Shown here piece after piece: positions 18,161 through 28,666 of a stretch of 29,472 nucleotides of DNA. The notes beneath the pieces are model-generated. The model did no database searches. It was not told where the DNA came from and was given only the letters and a program-made list of their open reading frames with translations. The stretch is from Chara braunii (lineage: Eukaryota > Streptophyta > Charophyceae > Charales > Characeae), in NCBI GenBank assembly GCA_003427395.1, contig BFEA01000347.1:1293755-1323226 (forward strand). The letters are read 5' to 3'. The stretch's first letter is position 1. Each line of letters begins with the position of its first letter. Both the position numbers and the translations under genes were made by a program.

Positions 18161-19468
18161 GCCGATGCACCTGTGCAACTACATCTGAAAACTTTCGCAT
18201 GTGGGTCAGTAGCTTCGTAGGGATACGCCCCTAAGGGTGGTGACAGCCCCTTAGGGAAATAAAGCTTATGCCCGGCGGAAACCTATCATGTCGTAGCGGA
18301 ATGTACAACTGGCGTACCCGGCTAGAGCGACAAAGGGACGACGGGACCACGTCCGCCTTGACGGTTCGTGGGATTATTTTTCGTCGTTCCCAAGTTGTCT
18401 CCTCGATTTAGTTTTGTTTTACTCCTGCGTGACTTGATCGGGAGGGTTCCCGCCTTTGCGAAAAACGCGGGAGCTGATGCGCTCAACACCGATAGCTACC
18501 GCTGTCTGGTCAGGTCACCTCGCCAAGATGGAAATGGGTGATGGTCCTGGGTGATTAACACTAAGGTAGGACAGGGGGGTAGGGATGCGCCAAGGCAAAA
18601 TATAAGAGGAAGGGTGGGTAGGGTATTGAAAGGGGTTCATCTGACAACCGAGTATTGTGGGTGATTGCTATCCGTATAATATCCCACCTCTACAACAACC
18701 TGAACTTTTGAAAAAAAAAAAATGAAAAAAAAAAAGTCGAAAATAAATAACTGGCGGAAATCAAGGGTATTGATCTGGTACTCTTCAAGTGCTTGAGTAC
18801 CACCTAATAAAAATATGAACTCTCAGTCTCTTTTCCGTAGATGAAAGGCAGAAGTTGGTAGGTATGTGGGACCGGAGGGAGAGTTATCATTTCGGGAATT
18901 GTATTAGGGTCCACACCATCGGGGTAAGGGATGATTTTTTTGTAGCACTAATCTTAGCCTCCTGGACTCAAAGTTCCTCACTCCCAAATTAGGGGTTACA
19001 ATGGATGAGGTGGTTGTGCAGTATTAGGATTTCGGCAGTAGGAGTGTGATAGGAGGCATAACGAGGTAGTAGTAAGGTAGTGATAGGCTATGGGGAAACT
19101 TATGAGTTGCGGTTGAGACTGTAGCAAAAGACTCGCAGGCTTGTAAACCTATAAGCTAAACAGGCTGAGTTTTTCGCCTAGGTTGAATGTAGCGCCCCTC
19201 AACCTCTAATCTCAATGTATTAATGAAATTTGAATTTTACGAAAAAAAAATACCTTTGTTAAAGTTTGTCCCAAAGATTTTGAAAATACGTTTCTTTTTT
19301 CTTTTTTTCTTCAAAAGGGAGACGACCATAACATATTATCGTCGCACAACAAGCAGTAATTGGTTAGACGCACACCCGTCAACTACTTACGACACTCTTG
19401 ATGCCAACCAGCTAAGATAGATAGCTTGCTACCCCGGTTCAGTATTGGTAGGGTCTTTAACCATCACG
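18161..19468. other. No gene seen
   Basis: Mixed sequence with A12/A11 runs at 18712-18736. TGTAGCGCCCCTCAACC at 19187 resembles the start of some plant LTRs from memory, but I find no matching second LTR, so I do not call one. Confidence 0.4.
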
Positions 19469-19486
19469 GTTGTGTGTGTGTGTGTT
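19469..19486. repeat. (TG)n microsatellite
   Basis: Short GT run inside an otherwise unremarkable stretch. Confidence 0.85.
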
Positions 19487-19740
19487 TGAGTTGTGTGTGG
19501 TATGTGGGAGAGTGCTGGTCATATAGATTGTTGTTACTCGATGGGGCGAGCGAAGTGAATGGGAGGTGCAAGTCCTGGAAAAATGTTCAGTCTTTGCGTA
19601 TATATATGTATATATGTATACATATATCGTCAAATAGAACTGCCCGGTAAACCGTAGGCAGAGAGGGAGAAGAGGACAACAAACGAGGGGCTGTGACAAA
19701 CTGTTTCGTCGGAGTTTCACCGACTCATCAGGAGGCTGAA

Positions 19741-19767
19741 CATATATATATATATATATATATATAA
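19741..19767. repeat. (AT)n microsatellite
   Basis: About 13 AT units. Related TATATATGTATATATG sequence lies at 19600-19627. Confidence 0.95.
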
Positions 19768-19813
19768 TCGACCCTAAGTAATTCATAATTTTAGTATTTC
19801 AATCATTTGCTTT

Positions 19814-19915
19814 TAGTGGAGTTTGAACTATGATCTATATTTCAACAACTCAAGGGTGCACCAGCTGAGCAAATTTCAGGGGTGCACCAGTTAAGCTAGG
19901 TCAGTTGGTGTCCCA
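19814..19915 (-). repeat. tRNA-derived SINE-like repeat with doubled D-arm
   Basis: On the minus strand: TAGCTTAACTGGTGCACCCC, then TTGCTCAGCTGGTGCACCC, an anticodon-like stretch, and AGTTCAAACTCC. The first two resemble a tRNA A-box/D-arm (TAGCTCAGTTGG) in tandem, and the last resembles a B-box. The D-arm duplication and weak B-box exclude a working tRNA gene. Confidence 0.5.
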
Positions 19916-20232
19916 ACGATTTTATTCCGACAAGAAGCAGTAAATATGTGGATTAGTGTTGCGTGTCAAACTTTCCCACACAGTTGTACGCTTTTTTCTT
20001 CATTTTTTAATTGGCGCCTCAACCATTGTGGTCCGATAGCCATTAGCCCTTGAGATTTTCGGGTTGACTCCACTACGACGCTCAACTTTTTTTAGGTAAT
20101 GTATTGGGGACTCGGACCACATCCGAGCCTCTTTCCATTGTGGTGGATTATCACTACGTGCCAAGTTTTGTTGAACTACCATGAACACACTTTTTTCCTT
20201 TTGTGACTCGTACAACCGACCAGTGCGGTCGG

Positions 20233-20323
20233 GTATTCCCGCACCCCTAAAATTTTTGAATTGGCTCGATCTCGTTTGGTCTAGTATTCCCACACCCCTA
20301 AATATTCTGAATTGGATTGATCT
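20233..20323. repeat. ~52-bp tandem duplication
   Basis: GTATTCCCGCACCCCTAAA...GAATTGGCTCGATCT is followed by GTATTCCCACACCCCTAAA...GAATTGGATTGATCT, then A16. One difference is CpG to CpA. Confidence 0.9.
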
Positions 20324-20445
20324 AAAAAAAAAAAAAAAAGTTTATCTTTGCTTTCCACTTACGATCTAAACCATCGGTACATGTGAAAAAACTCGAATAA
20401 GCCTATCCATAAATTTGGGATACTCGAAGTGTGCACTTTAAACCC

Positions 20446-20446
<1 letters not shown>

Positions 20447-20474
<28 letters not shown>
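20447..20474. repeat. Poly-T run (T28)
   Basis: T28. On the minus strand this could be the poly-A tail of a retrotransposed sequence, but no matching body is recognisable. Confidence 0.9.
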
Positions 20475-20477
<3 letters not shown>

Positions 20478-21705
20478 GTTACTCCAAGTGACACTGCACA
20501 ACATTTTTTTTCTCTTTTTTGGTCCTTCGCGAACCTCTGAAATTTTGGGAGAGGTTCACTCGCAATTTCAACTTGACTGGGGCCATATACTGGTCCTTTA
20601 ACATGCATCATTTTTCAAGGTTCGATCTACTGATGCGAAAAGGACAAGTAACCCATACCACTTTATTTTCATTATCGCGCAGCAAAAAACCTCAGAGGGA
20701 ATGAGATCACAACATTCCTGCAATTTTGATGGTAAAGGTTCGTAACAATTTTTGTTTTCCTGAATACGATTTCTGTCACTGACCTGACCTACTTTCCTTG
20801 AACAAATATTGCTTTAGGTGAGAAAGCAGACCGCATGACAATTATTTCTAGATCAACTAAATATCCTAACAATCATGGCACACCACCTCGTATATTTATT
20901 TTGGAATCTATCACCTAAACGATGATGCGTTGTATGAGAAGTGTGACCATTATGTGCGATGTGTCACACTTGACACATAAAGAAGTACAAATTGGTAAAC
21001 CTTTCGACCGTCATGTTGAGAGATAATCAGGCGAGTTGACTTACTTTGTACCTGATGACGCTTTATGCAAAGGGACAAATATGTACATTACTGTGTACGA
21101 CGAGTAAATGTGCAATAAAGGTTATTAAGATATCTCGATCAAACAATCGGGTAATGAGTGAGACTATATTTATACTAATAACCCAATTGTACGACCATAA
21201 TAATAAAAGAGCTAAAAATATACAAATAATGAAGTTGTTTCAACCAAGCGGTCAGAAAAACAATCAAAGTAACAAGTAGGTCATTCAATTTGATGAAAAG
21301 GTGACAAAATAAGATATAAGCAACTATAGCAAAAAAAAATTATTTGTGGGATACCGAACTCGTTAGGTAATTTTCCACCCATGGCCTTGAACTACAATTT
21401 CCGTACTAAAAGTTTGATAACTCACGCAATTGGGGCGGGCGCCTCAGGATGATCAATAAACCACCTAAAGGGTCCCACTTGCACATATAGACTAAACCAC
21501 GTAAACTCAGAGTCCTTAGTAGGCCTATAAAATTGAAAACTTGCAAAAGAGGGAGGTTGGGTTCCGGGTTTAATCCAAAACCTTGCATATAAAGCATCTC
21601 CGGCTTATGTTCAACTTTCAAGTTTTTTTTTCTTTTTATACCTTTCATCTTGTTATTTTTCTTGTTGTTTTATGAATAGTTTTCATTTTTATGAGTGCTG
21701 CCTTT
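20475..21705. other. No gene seen
   Basis: AT-rich. Open frames of 61-80 residues on both strands lack motifs. Confidence 0.5.
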
Positions 21706-22150
21706 TATATTGGATATGTCCATCGTAGGGAGTTCTCTGTGTATGACAAGAAGTAGATGATTGTTGTTGTTACCGACCTTCAATAGAGGGTGCAGTAAAT
21801 TCACCAAAAATGTGGAATGGATGCATGACATCTTATGAATGCACCTAGTTACAATTGTGGCCAGGAAGGGGAGAAGTCCTCCATCAACGTTCATCAAAGG
21901 ACGGGGTTATATTCAATGAACGGTTATGAACCGTTCCGTTATATATTGGACATAAACATCTTAGGAAGTTCTCAATCACAAGGGTATATGATTGTCATTG
22001 TTATCGATCTTCAATGGAAAGTCAATAAGTTTAGCCAAAAAGTGGACTGAATTCACAAGATCAGGTTGATGAACCTAGTTATCATTGTGGCCAGGCTCAA
22101 GAAGGGGATAGGTCCTTTCCCAACGTTCATCAAAGGAGGGAGTTGTATTC
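21706..22150. repeat. ~235-bp diverged tandem duplication
   Basis: Unit 1 (21706-21939) and unit 2 (21940-22150) share TTATATTGGA, AGTTCTC, TGATTGT, GATCTTCAAT/GACCTTCAAT, CACCTAGTTACAATTGTGGCC and CAACGTTCATCAAAGGA. Identity is perhaps three quarters by eye. Confidence 0.8.
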
Positions 22151-22252
22151 AAGTTATTCGAGGCGAATAAGGCAATATGAATAAGTTCTAGCCTATGCTC
22201 TACCTTTTCTTGTTCGGGCGCTTTCCTGTCGTCAACTTTTCGACTTTACACC

Positions 22253-22331
22253 ATAGCAGCCTTCCACCGTTCCCTGAAAGAGATGAGGAAAATGCTTATT
22301 GTGACATAACTTTCAGATGCGGACTGCGACA
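22253..22331. repeat. 79-bp direct repeat, left copy
   Basis: Starts ATAGCAGCCTTCCACC. It is identical to 22446-22524 except for one G to A change. The two copies flank 114 bases of very AT-rich sequence. Confidence 0.95.
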
Positions 22332-22445
22332 GATATTCATTAAAAGAATATAAAATATATAACACATATATACAATACATACAATATATCTATATACAAT
22401 ATTTACAATCATTCTCTATAATAATTTTATAATATAATCATTCTA

Positions 22446-22524
22446 ATAGCAGCCTTCCACCGTTCCCTGAAAGAGATGAGGAAAATGCTTATTGTGACAT
22501 AACTTTCAGATGCGAACTGCGACA
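22446..22524. repeat. 79-bp direct repeat, right copy
   Basis: The second copy of 22253-22331, 78 of 79 bases identical. No target duplication or TG..CA ends are visible, so an LTR-like mini-element is not supported. Duplication of a block with AT expansion between copies is simpler. Confidence 0.95.
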
Positions 22525-24111
22525 TGTCTGGCTTTTCCACTTGTGTAACAGTTAGAATGCATTTGATTTTCAGGGTGATAAATTATATTACTTGATTGAT
22601 TGATCGATTTGATTTTCACACGAAAGTTATCATTCCTTATTTGGACTTGATAGGTCTCCCCTGATTGGTGGTATATGTAATGTGAAACCGGAGTACAACT
22701 ACACGTGATGCAAAAAAGAGGGGGGTCTTATTTGTATCGTTGGCTAAGTGCGAGGTACTAGGAAACAATGATATTTCCACAAGATATAGACTTGACTTGA
22801 ATATTTCCATAACCTTTCCACACCCACGGCAACGAACCCTTTCAATAGGTCGACGAATCATTATCTTCCTTGACCTAGCTTTTCCCCCTACCCCTTCTTT
22901 TTAAAACAAATTACCATCGCCCCTTCACTTTTACCCTTGTCTTTATGCTCTTTTGACGGCATGTCCCTGATTTGGTGTTCCCTCGAAGCTTCCATCGCCC
23001 GCAAAAAATCATTGGCCGCCACTCTTATGATTTAGACTGGGCTGATAAAGGCGCAAAACGTTGAGCGTGATAACATAGGCAAGACTGCAAATCACAAGGT
23101 GGACAAATAGATCGACGTTCGGTCGACAAGCGTCCTTTGGGGGGGTACACGACATCCACTAATAAGTTACATTGTCGTTGTTTACCTTTTTCCATGTTTT
23201 TCATTTTTGATGATTTGAATGATTTGCAACCGTCGCCCTCCTACGGGTAAACCCTTTTTTGCGTGTTGGTGAGTCGACACAAATGCCGTATGATTCTTTA
23301 TGATCCTCGCGATTGGTCCTTGCAAACACCGTGTCCCATTGCATTCCACTACTGTTATTTTTTGACTGGTCCGACCAGATTGCTTTTTTCAACATATGAG
23401 GGTGTGGAGGGTTTGTTTTTGGTGCATCATTTGGTTTCAAAGATGTTGTCGTTCATTCCTTGTCTGATTGTTGTGATTCCCGTTGCCCTCGCTCAGGCTG
23501 TATATGCCACATATCCCCGTCATTTCGACAAGCATAAGCCTTACGCGATCTTCTTTGAAAACCACCCTTACCGTTGCGTAAGGTCTCTGAGGATCCCAAA
23601 CAGCTCGGCGGTCGCTGGCTAGGGCGAGCGGCCATACTTTTTTGTGGTTTCCTGCTGATCGAACATTGCTTATACAATTTTCACTGCTTCGGAGCAAGCA
23701 CTTACAACAACCCCGCAAGATTTTCCACCATTTTCAAATTTTGCACGAGATGGTGCAATCCCATCATTAGTGAACGCTGAACTCAAATACCTATTCACAT
23801 CTTGCAAAATTCAAATTGATTTTCATTCCCTATTCTGATCGCGAGCCTGCACATGCCGAGACAACTAAGCATAGTAGCCACGCTGTAGATGCTCGTCCCT
23901 GGTGATGAACTAGTTTCAATAGTTCCCACCACCTTCTAGTGCCTTACAAATTTGTATCATGACGATGTTGAGCAACTGAGCTTAGCGCAGCCTGACCCCC
24001 ACAGTTGAATGCTTGGAAGAAATTTCAAATCCATATCCCATTTTCCGAGCGTAGTTCTGAAGGAAGACGTTTCTTTCACGTCCCTGTTCCTATATTTTTG
24101 GACCAGGCTTG
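22525..24111. other. No supported gene
   Basis: The longest frame is 119 residues (23263-23622, plus), overlapped by frames on the minus strand (23201-23440 and 23437-23718). None shows a motif or hydrophobicity pattern I can name. Confidence 0.4.
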
Positions 24112-24225
24112 CGCAGCGATACTATTTCACAATGGACAACACCACAAGATATCTCAGCCCATGGCTTTCGCAGCGATACTATTTCGCGATGGACGACACC
24201 ACAAAACATCTCCGCCCCATGGCCA
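24112..24225. repeat. 57-bp in-frame tandem duplication
   Basis: Units 24112-24168 and 24169-24225 begin CGCAGCGATACTATTTC. The length is a multiple of three and two plus-strand frames (24005-24265, 24009-24254) stay open across both, but neither is recognisable. The first unit shows CpA at three places where the second has CpG. Confidence 0.9.
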
Positions 24226-25204
24226 GACTCTACAACTCTGGCTCATGCAAATGAAGAACCTATAGAAGGCTGAGAACATGTTAGTAAGCCGTGAGGGTAG
24301 TGTGTCAATCTTGAAAATTTTTCTTATCGTTAAGTTGAATAAGGAGCAGTTTACACAACTTGTTATCTCCGATCCCTATCGCATGTACAATGTGTCTGGG
24401 GGATTCAAAAGACTCCTTTTTAAAAGGGTTGCGGGGTGTCGGGGGTATGACCCTGAGAGGAGCTCCTGCAGGGGGTTCTTCTTCATGTCTTATTGTATCT
24501 TTCAAATTCTTTCATCAATCAAAATCAAACAAGCAAGAGGATCTTGAATCTTAGATAAATCTAATAACCACAATTTATTTGTTTTATGCAATAGAAAGTA
24601 AAAATGAACTGAAGTCTTACCATTATTATGTCTATTTTTGACTAAAACTGCTGAATAGGCCTCTGGCCCGCTCCTTAGGTTATGAATATCGGTGCATGTC
24701 AAAGCAAAGGCCTCAGAAGTCTGGCTATGCCCTGCCTAGTCCCATTCGTCGAGCGTACAACACACGAAGAAGTGTCCTTAAACCACCAGTACTTCCTAAA
24801 GTCGCATAGCGTTAACGCTACGCGATTTTCGGAAACGTACGGGCCACTACAGGAGTGCTCAAATTCATCCAACTAGAAACGTTTCTACTCTATTTTTTTC
24901 CGCGGCCGATAGCTGGGCCAAGTACTGGTGGTTTAACTCTCAAGTATGCGACGAACCCACCTGTCGGCTCAACAGATCCACCCATCACTCAGAGATCACT
25001 CGAGACCAGGACTCTCAGATGAGAGGGAGAAGAGAGACCTTGCTACTCGCACTCGGGTATCAGCTTGGACTGGAGCTAGCGTTAGGGTGCATCCACTCCA
25101 AATTCAGGGCCCTGCATCCCCGAGGCACCCAACCGGAAGGCCTAAGCACCATAGTCACCAGTTGCTGTGGTTACTTCGATCACACTTCTATGTGAAATAA
25201 ATAT
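24226..25204. other. No supported gene
   Basis: Frames of 64-89 residues on both strands lack motifs. An AGGAGCTCCT palindrome lies at 24459-24468. Confidence 0.4.
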
Positions 25205-25205
25205 A

Positions 25206-25244
25206 TCGATGAATCTGATCGATAATTACAGGTAGATTCATCGA
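25206..25244. other. Hairpin 1 of a related pair
   Basis: TCGATGAATCT (25206-25216) pairs perfectly with AGATTCATCGA (25234-25244), plus an inner G-T, around a 17-base loop containing CGAT and CAG. It is homologous to the hairpin at 25319-25357, with two compensatory pair changes. Confidence 0.8.
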
Positions 25245-25318
25245 ATAATATAAAAGAAAAAGCAAAAATGCCTTATATTTGAATAATATGCAAAAACACT
25301 TCCAACAATATACATATC

Positions 25319-25357
25319 TAGATGGATCTGCTCGATATTCGCAGATAGATCCATCTA
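25319..25357. other. Hairpin 2 of a related pair
   Basis: TAGATGGATCT (25319-25329) pairs perfectly with AGATCCATCTA (25347-25357), again with an inner G-T and a 17-base loop with CGAT and CAG at the same places. Compared with hairpin 1, C-G became A-T at pair 2 and A-T became G-C at pair 7. The spacer (25245-25318) is AT-rich and not repeated. Confidence 0.8.
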
Positions 25358-26109
25358 ACCACAGAAGATCGCACTAAAAAACGATAACCCATCACGAATC
25401 TCGCTCACCCTGCCCTCTTCCACCATGACCCCCTGCCATACCAATGACTAGACATGCATGGCCTGATCTAGCCCTCTGAGCAACAGGACATGCATACATG
25501 CTCATAGATTGAAGGTGGATAGTGACTTGTGTGAACGATTGGACCACTTGCAAGATCAATTCTGTCATGAATGTTGCTTGAATCTGCAAAACTTTATTCC
25601 TTCGTAATATTATTGTCGACTACTTCTTCTGAAAAAAACGTTTACCCGTTATGACCAGGAATTGTGCCAACGAATAAAACGCGACTTACAGATCGCAGAT
25701 CGACTCCCCCCAAAATAATCCCTTACTATACGTATTACATTTAAAACCCGTGACAATAACCCCTTGTCTGCATAGCCCATCAAAACATCACACCACGACC
25801 AATCCTTGTAAAACCCTCAATGAGAGTCACTCGTGATAGGAAGGGGGTGAACCCTTCGCTCCTACCGTTCTCGTCCCCGCTTAGCCTGCCCCTCCCGGAG
25901 CCGTCTCCCCCCCTGGCCTCCAGCGCGCTTCGCCTTCCCCGAGAACCCACGAATGCGCAGAGGCAAGTCACTGCTGGGCACCCTCTCAGGTGGACCCCAG
26001 GTCAGCTCTACGCAGGATCCTTACATACATTAGTGCGTCCTGGCTTTAGGTGCGATCACTGTGTGAGTGGTAGTGCATCAACCTAACGCCCTACCGATGG
26101 CCTATGCAC
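25358..26109. other. No supported gene
   Basis: Contains GC-rich DNA near 25860-25960 with overlapping opposite-strand frames lacking motifs. Sequence adjoining the tRNA-like repeat at 26110 may belong to the same SINE body on the minus strand. Confidence 0.35.
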
Positions 26110-26176
26110 GTGGCTGTGGGATTTTGAGCCCACAAGCTTAGACCACAATGTCCTTTTCCAACCGGTGCCCTAAGCA
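26110..26176 (-). repeat. tRNA-derived SINE-like head
   Basis: On the minus strand GGGCACCGGTTGG resembles a D-arm/A-box. TGTGGG-CTCAAAAT-CCCACA forms a T-arm-like stem with an 8-base loop instead of the canonical 7. The spacing is tRNA-like. It directly follows the 3' end of the minus-strand LINE relic in the same orientation. Confidence 0.5.
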
Positions 26177-26179
26177 TGA

Positions 26180-27090
26180 AAAATTTTATGGGGGTCTTCT
26201 GGACGACTTTCATAATACTTGCCTTGGGACCTTCACCCACTTTCATCTTCAATTCCTCGTCTGACGACCATGACGACGAAAACCCGTTCCGGATAATCTC
26301 AAACCATAAGAACCACTATTTTGATCTACGAACGACCAAAGCTAAACGTGTTGATATCTGCTCAGGACCAGGACCCATCTTCAAAGCGAATATTTAGGTT
26401 CTCGGATCATTGTTGAGATAAAAGTTTTGTTCTGTGTAACGGGGGAGGCGCACAAATCTGGCTGAAGTTTTTTCCATGCATTAATGATGGTAGACTATAA
26501 GGAGGACCTTAGAATTCTTGGCTGGTAATTCTCGAGAAAGATACACAGTCCATGCTTCCTCCATTCGTGGAAGATTTCTGTCCCGGGTTAACATGTAATC
26601 TGATAAGCTAACCCAATTGAATACTGGGGTCTTCCAAGAAGGAAGCGTTTATTACCTACTTAATCAACATTGCCGCGTTTTGTTTGTCGAGATCCAAAAT
26701 TCCCAAGCCTCCACCCGAACTAAGCAAACAACATCTTACCCCGCCTAAGACGGAAAGACCTCGTTGTCTCTCGTGAAAAGGCTTCCGAATGAAGATAGCT
26801 TTTTCCTCTGCGAACTAGCTAAACAACATTTTCCACCCCGCCTTAACGCATAAATGAAGCGCATCCGCCTAATGGAGCAAGAATGGAATACACACCTTTA
26901 TCATTTAGACAGAAGGCATCGTCGTCGCCGAACAAAGGCTTCCGAATGAAGTTTGTTGCTAAACTCCTTATGAGTTTGTACATTGGGTCACCTGGCTTTG
27001 TGACCTCCCCAGCGAACCAGGGTAGTGCAAACAGCGCTCTGTTCAAAACTAGCGAGCGACCAAACAGGAGTACGCCATGGGTTCCTTATT
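26180..27090 (-). pseudogene. Decayed L1-type LINE ORF2, C-terminal half, second family
   Basis: Read 27090 to 26180. The thumb region GRSLVLNRALFALPWF then KLIRSLATNFIRK (about 27072-26940) lines up with GRVLAINNVIFATIWYKVAF...YLWK of the plus-strand LINE. After a duplicated or disturbed stretch (a second IFIRKPF at about 26780) comes LGGVRCCLLSSGGLGILDLD, then KQNAAMLIK, a TAG where LINEs have Trp, and VINASFLEDPSIQLG (to about 26607), followed by another TAG. Frames continue with damage to 26407. Weaker similarity (DGSWS, ADINTFS) may reach about 26180. The GGLGI-D-L-D-K-Q-N block is diagnostic of the L1-type region after RT. It differs clearly from the first LINE (GGLGVIDR), so it is another family. 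Inactive. Confidence 0.8.
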
Positions 27091-27292
27091 TTCTCAAAAG
27101 GCAACAACCTTGACATATCATCACTCAATCGACCGGCCCCAGATATTTCAAACTATTTTATTTGGGAGGCTCGGTGTGGAAGGATGAAGCATAGCGAACG
27201 CTAGGAAAAGCGGTCTCACGCCCTCACTCCCGAACTGAGTCGTTACCCTCGCATGATTGACATCTTCCATGCACAATAATTGACCATCAGAT

Positions 27293-27399
27293 GTGCCCTT
27301 ATGAATGTGAGACTGACGATCCTCGTGGTACGATGGAGGGGTTAAAAGTGCCCTTATGAATGTGAGACTAGCGATCCTCATGGTACAATGGAGGGTAAG
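27293..27399. repeat. 55-bp tandem duplication
   Basis: GTGCCCTTATGAATGTGAGA starts both units (27293 and 27348). CTCGTGG and TACGATGG in unit 1 are CTCATGG and TACAATGG in unit 2, both CpG to CpA. A 116-residue minus-strand frame (27148-27498) crosses the duplication but has no motif. Confidence 0.92.
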
Positions 27400-27510
27400 A
27401 TGCTCCACAAAAAGAAAGGAGTACCCATTTGGTTTTAATAGACAAGCAAAGTAGTAGGAATGATGATGGACACAACCGTAAGGACAAGTACAGTACAAGC
27501 CTGAGAAAAG

Positions 27511-27900
27511 TTGATAAACAACTTAGCTGGACTCGCAGACCTTCTCGCCAACAAGGAAGCTATCATGACCTTCGCTAACAAATGGATTCGACCCTATAAG
27601 AAGGTTATCTCACAGACCCCTATGAGGAAGGAAGCTATCAAGGCCTTTGCTTACAAATGGATTGGTCATAATTTTGGCAAGAAGGAAGCTATCAAGGGCT
27701 TTGCTAAAAATAGATTGGACGCGATAGGAAGGTTATCTCACAAAGGGAGCTATCAAGGTCTTTGGATAGGTAACAGTTTTACTAGGAGGGAAGCTACCAA
27801 AGCCTTCCCTCCTACCAAAGCCTTTGCTAACAAATGGATTGGACCTACGTGCCCGTAAGTTTCGAAGGTTATCTCTTCGAAGGTTATCTCACAGACCCCT
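27511..27900 (+). repeat. Imperfect tandem array encoding a repeated KEAIxxFAxKWI peptide
   Basis: The DNA unit GGAAGCTATCAAGGCCTTTGCT-ACAAATGGATTGG recurs near 27555, 27629, 27685, 27750 and 27790, with AGGTTATCTCACAGACCCCTAT between some units. An open frame (27511-27858, 115 codons) stays open throughout and reads KEAIMTFANKWI, KEAIKAFAYKWI, KEAIKGFAKNRL and finally TKAFANKWI. A 15-base direct duplication (TTCGAAGGTTATCTC) follows the stop. I know no such protein. Frame retention over irregular units is mildly suggestive of coding, but it may be a transposon relic. Confidence 0.6.
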
Positions 27901-28183
27901 ATAGGGTTTAATTTCAGTATTAGACCCTTGAGTCAGCAGCTGAAAGTCGGGATCCACGTTACCCACTCGAAAGTGAGGACCCCGTTAACCACTTGTGACA
28001 AGGATCACTCTGCACAGACCTCAGATTACTAAGCGTCCAATAGAACTACATCTTTCCCACAACCAGAACAATCTCCCTCCCTCCCAAAAAAACACTTCAA
28101 CAACCACGACGAAATAAGTCGTGGGAGCAATTCCTCGCAGCATGATTTCCATTTTTCCGCCATCTGCCGGTTCCCCCCCCACA
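27901..28183. other. No feature seen
   Basis: Mixed non-coding sequence with C-rich runs at the end. Confidence 0.5.
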
Positions 28184-28222
28184 CTGTGCTACCGGTAGCC
28201 CTCATGAACCTGTGCTACCGGT
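28184..28222. repeat. CTGTGCTACCGGT direct repeat
   Basis: The 13-mer occurs at 28184 and 28210. The first copy extends to the perfect palindrome GCTACCGGTAGC (28188-28199). Confidence 0.9.
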
Positions 28223-28427
28223 CCCCCAAATTTTCAGCATCGGGTAGAGGGGTGGTTTAAGACTTGTAAGGATAAAATTGACTTGAATGGCTTCTACGGA
28301 TATAACACCAGAAAGAAGTCGCTGTGAATGAACGAAAACCAGTAGAGAACATATGAAGAGTTAGTGAGAGGAAATTATAAACAGCTTTCACAAAAGAAAA
28401 CAGAAATAATAATCATAAGAAAAAATT

Positions 28428-28487
28428 GAAGTTAATAAACTAAAAAAAAATAATAAAAATAAAAAAAATAAAAATAATAAAAATAAA
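28428..28487. repeat. A-rich low-complexity (AATAAAA type)
   Basis: Runs of A separated by single T. No coding or structural signal. Confidence 0.9.
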
Positions 28488-28666
28488 GAGCAATCTCCTC
28501 AGAGAGTGCGCACAAAGAGAGCACTGGCACCAAGGGAACTCCAGTCATAAATAAAGATGAGATATACATTTCTTATTAGGCGGCGCTCCGTTAGCAAGCA
28601 CCAGTAGCGCAAACAGGCAGGATTTTCTATGCGTGGACGGAGGGCTAACGGCCCGGCAGACCGTGA

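Noticed and set aside
19187-19320. TGTAGCGCCCCTCAACC as the start of an LTR.
   Set aside because: No second LTR copy, CA end, primer-binding site or polypurine tract found in the window.
21050-21080. CTGATGA sequence as a hammerhead ribozyme core.
   Set aside because: The following GAAA element and flanking helices are missing. The 3382-4037 hairpins have GGAAAC but no CTGANGA, so they are not hammerheads either.
23263-23622. 119-residue plus-strand open frame with some hydrophobic stretches.
   Set aside because: Overlapped by open frames on the other strand, no recognisable domain, and no clear start context.
24005-24265. Calling this stretch a third LINE relic.
   Set aside because: Only a short N-A-W-K-K-F resemblance. 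No GGLGI-type or RT block nearby.
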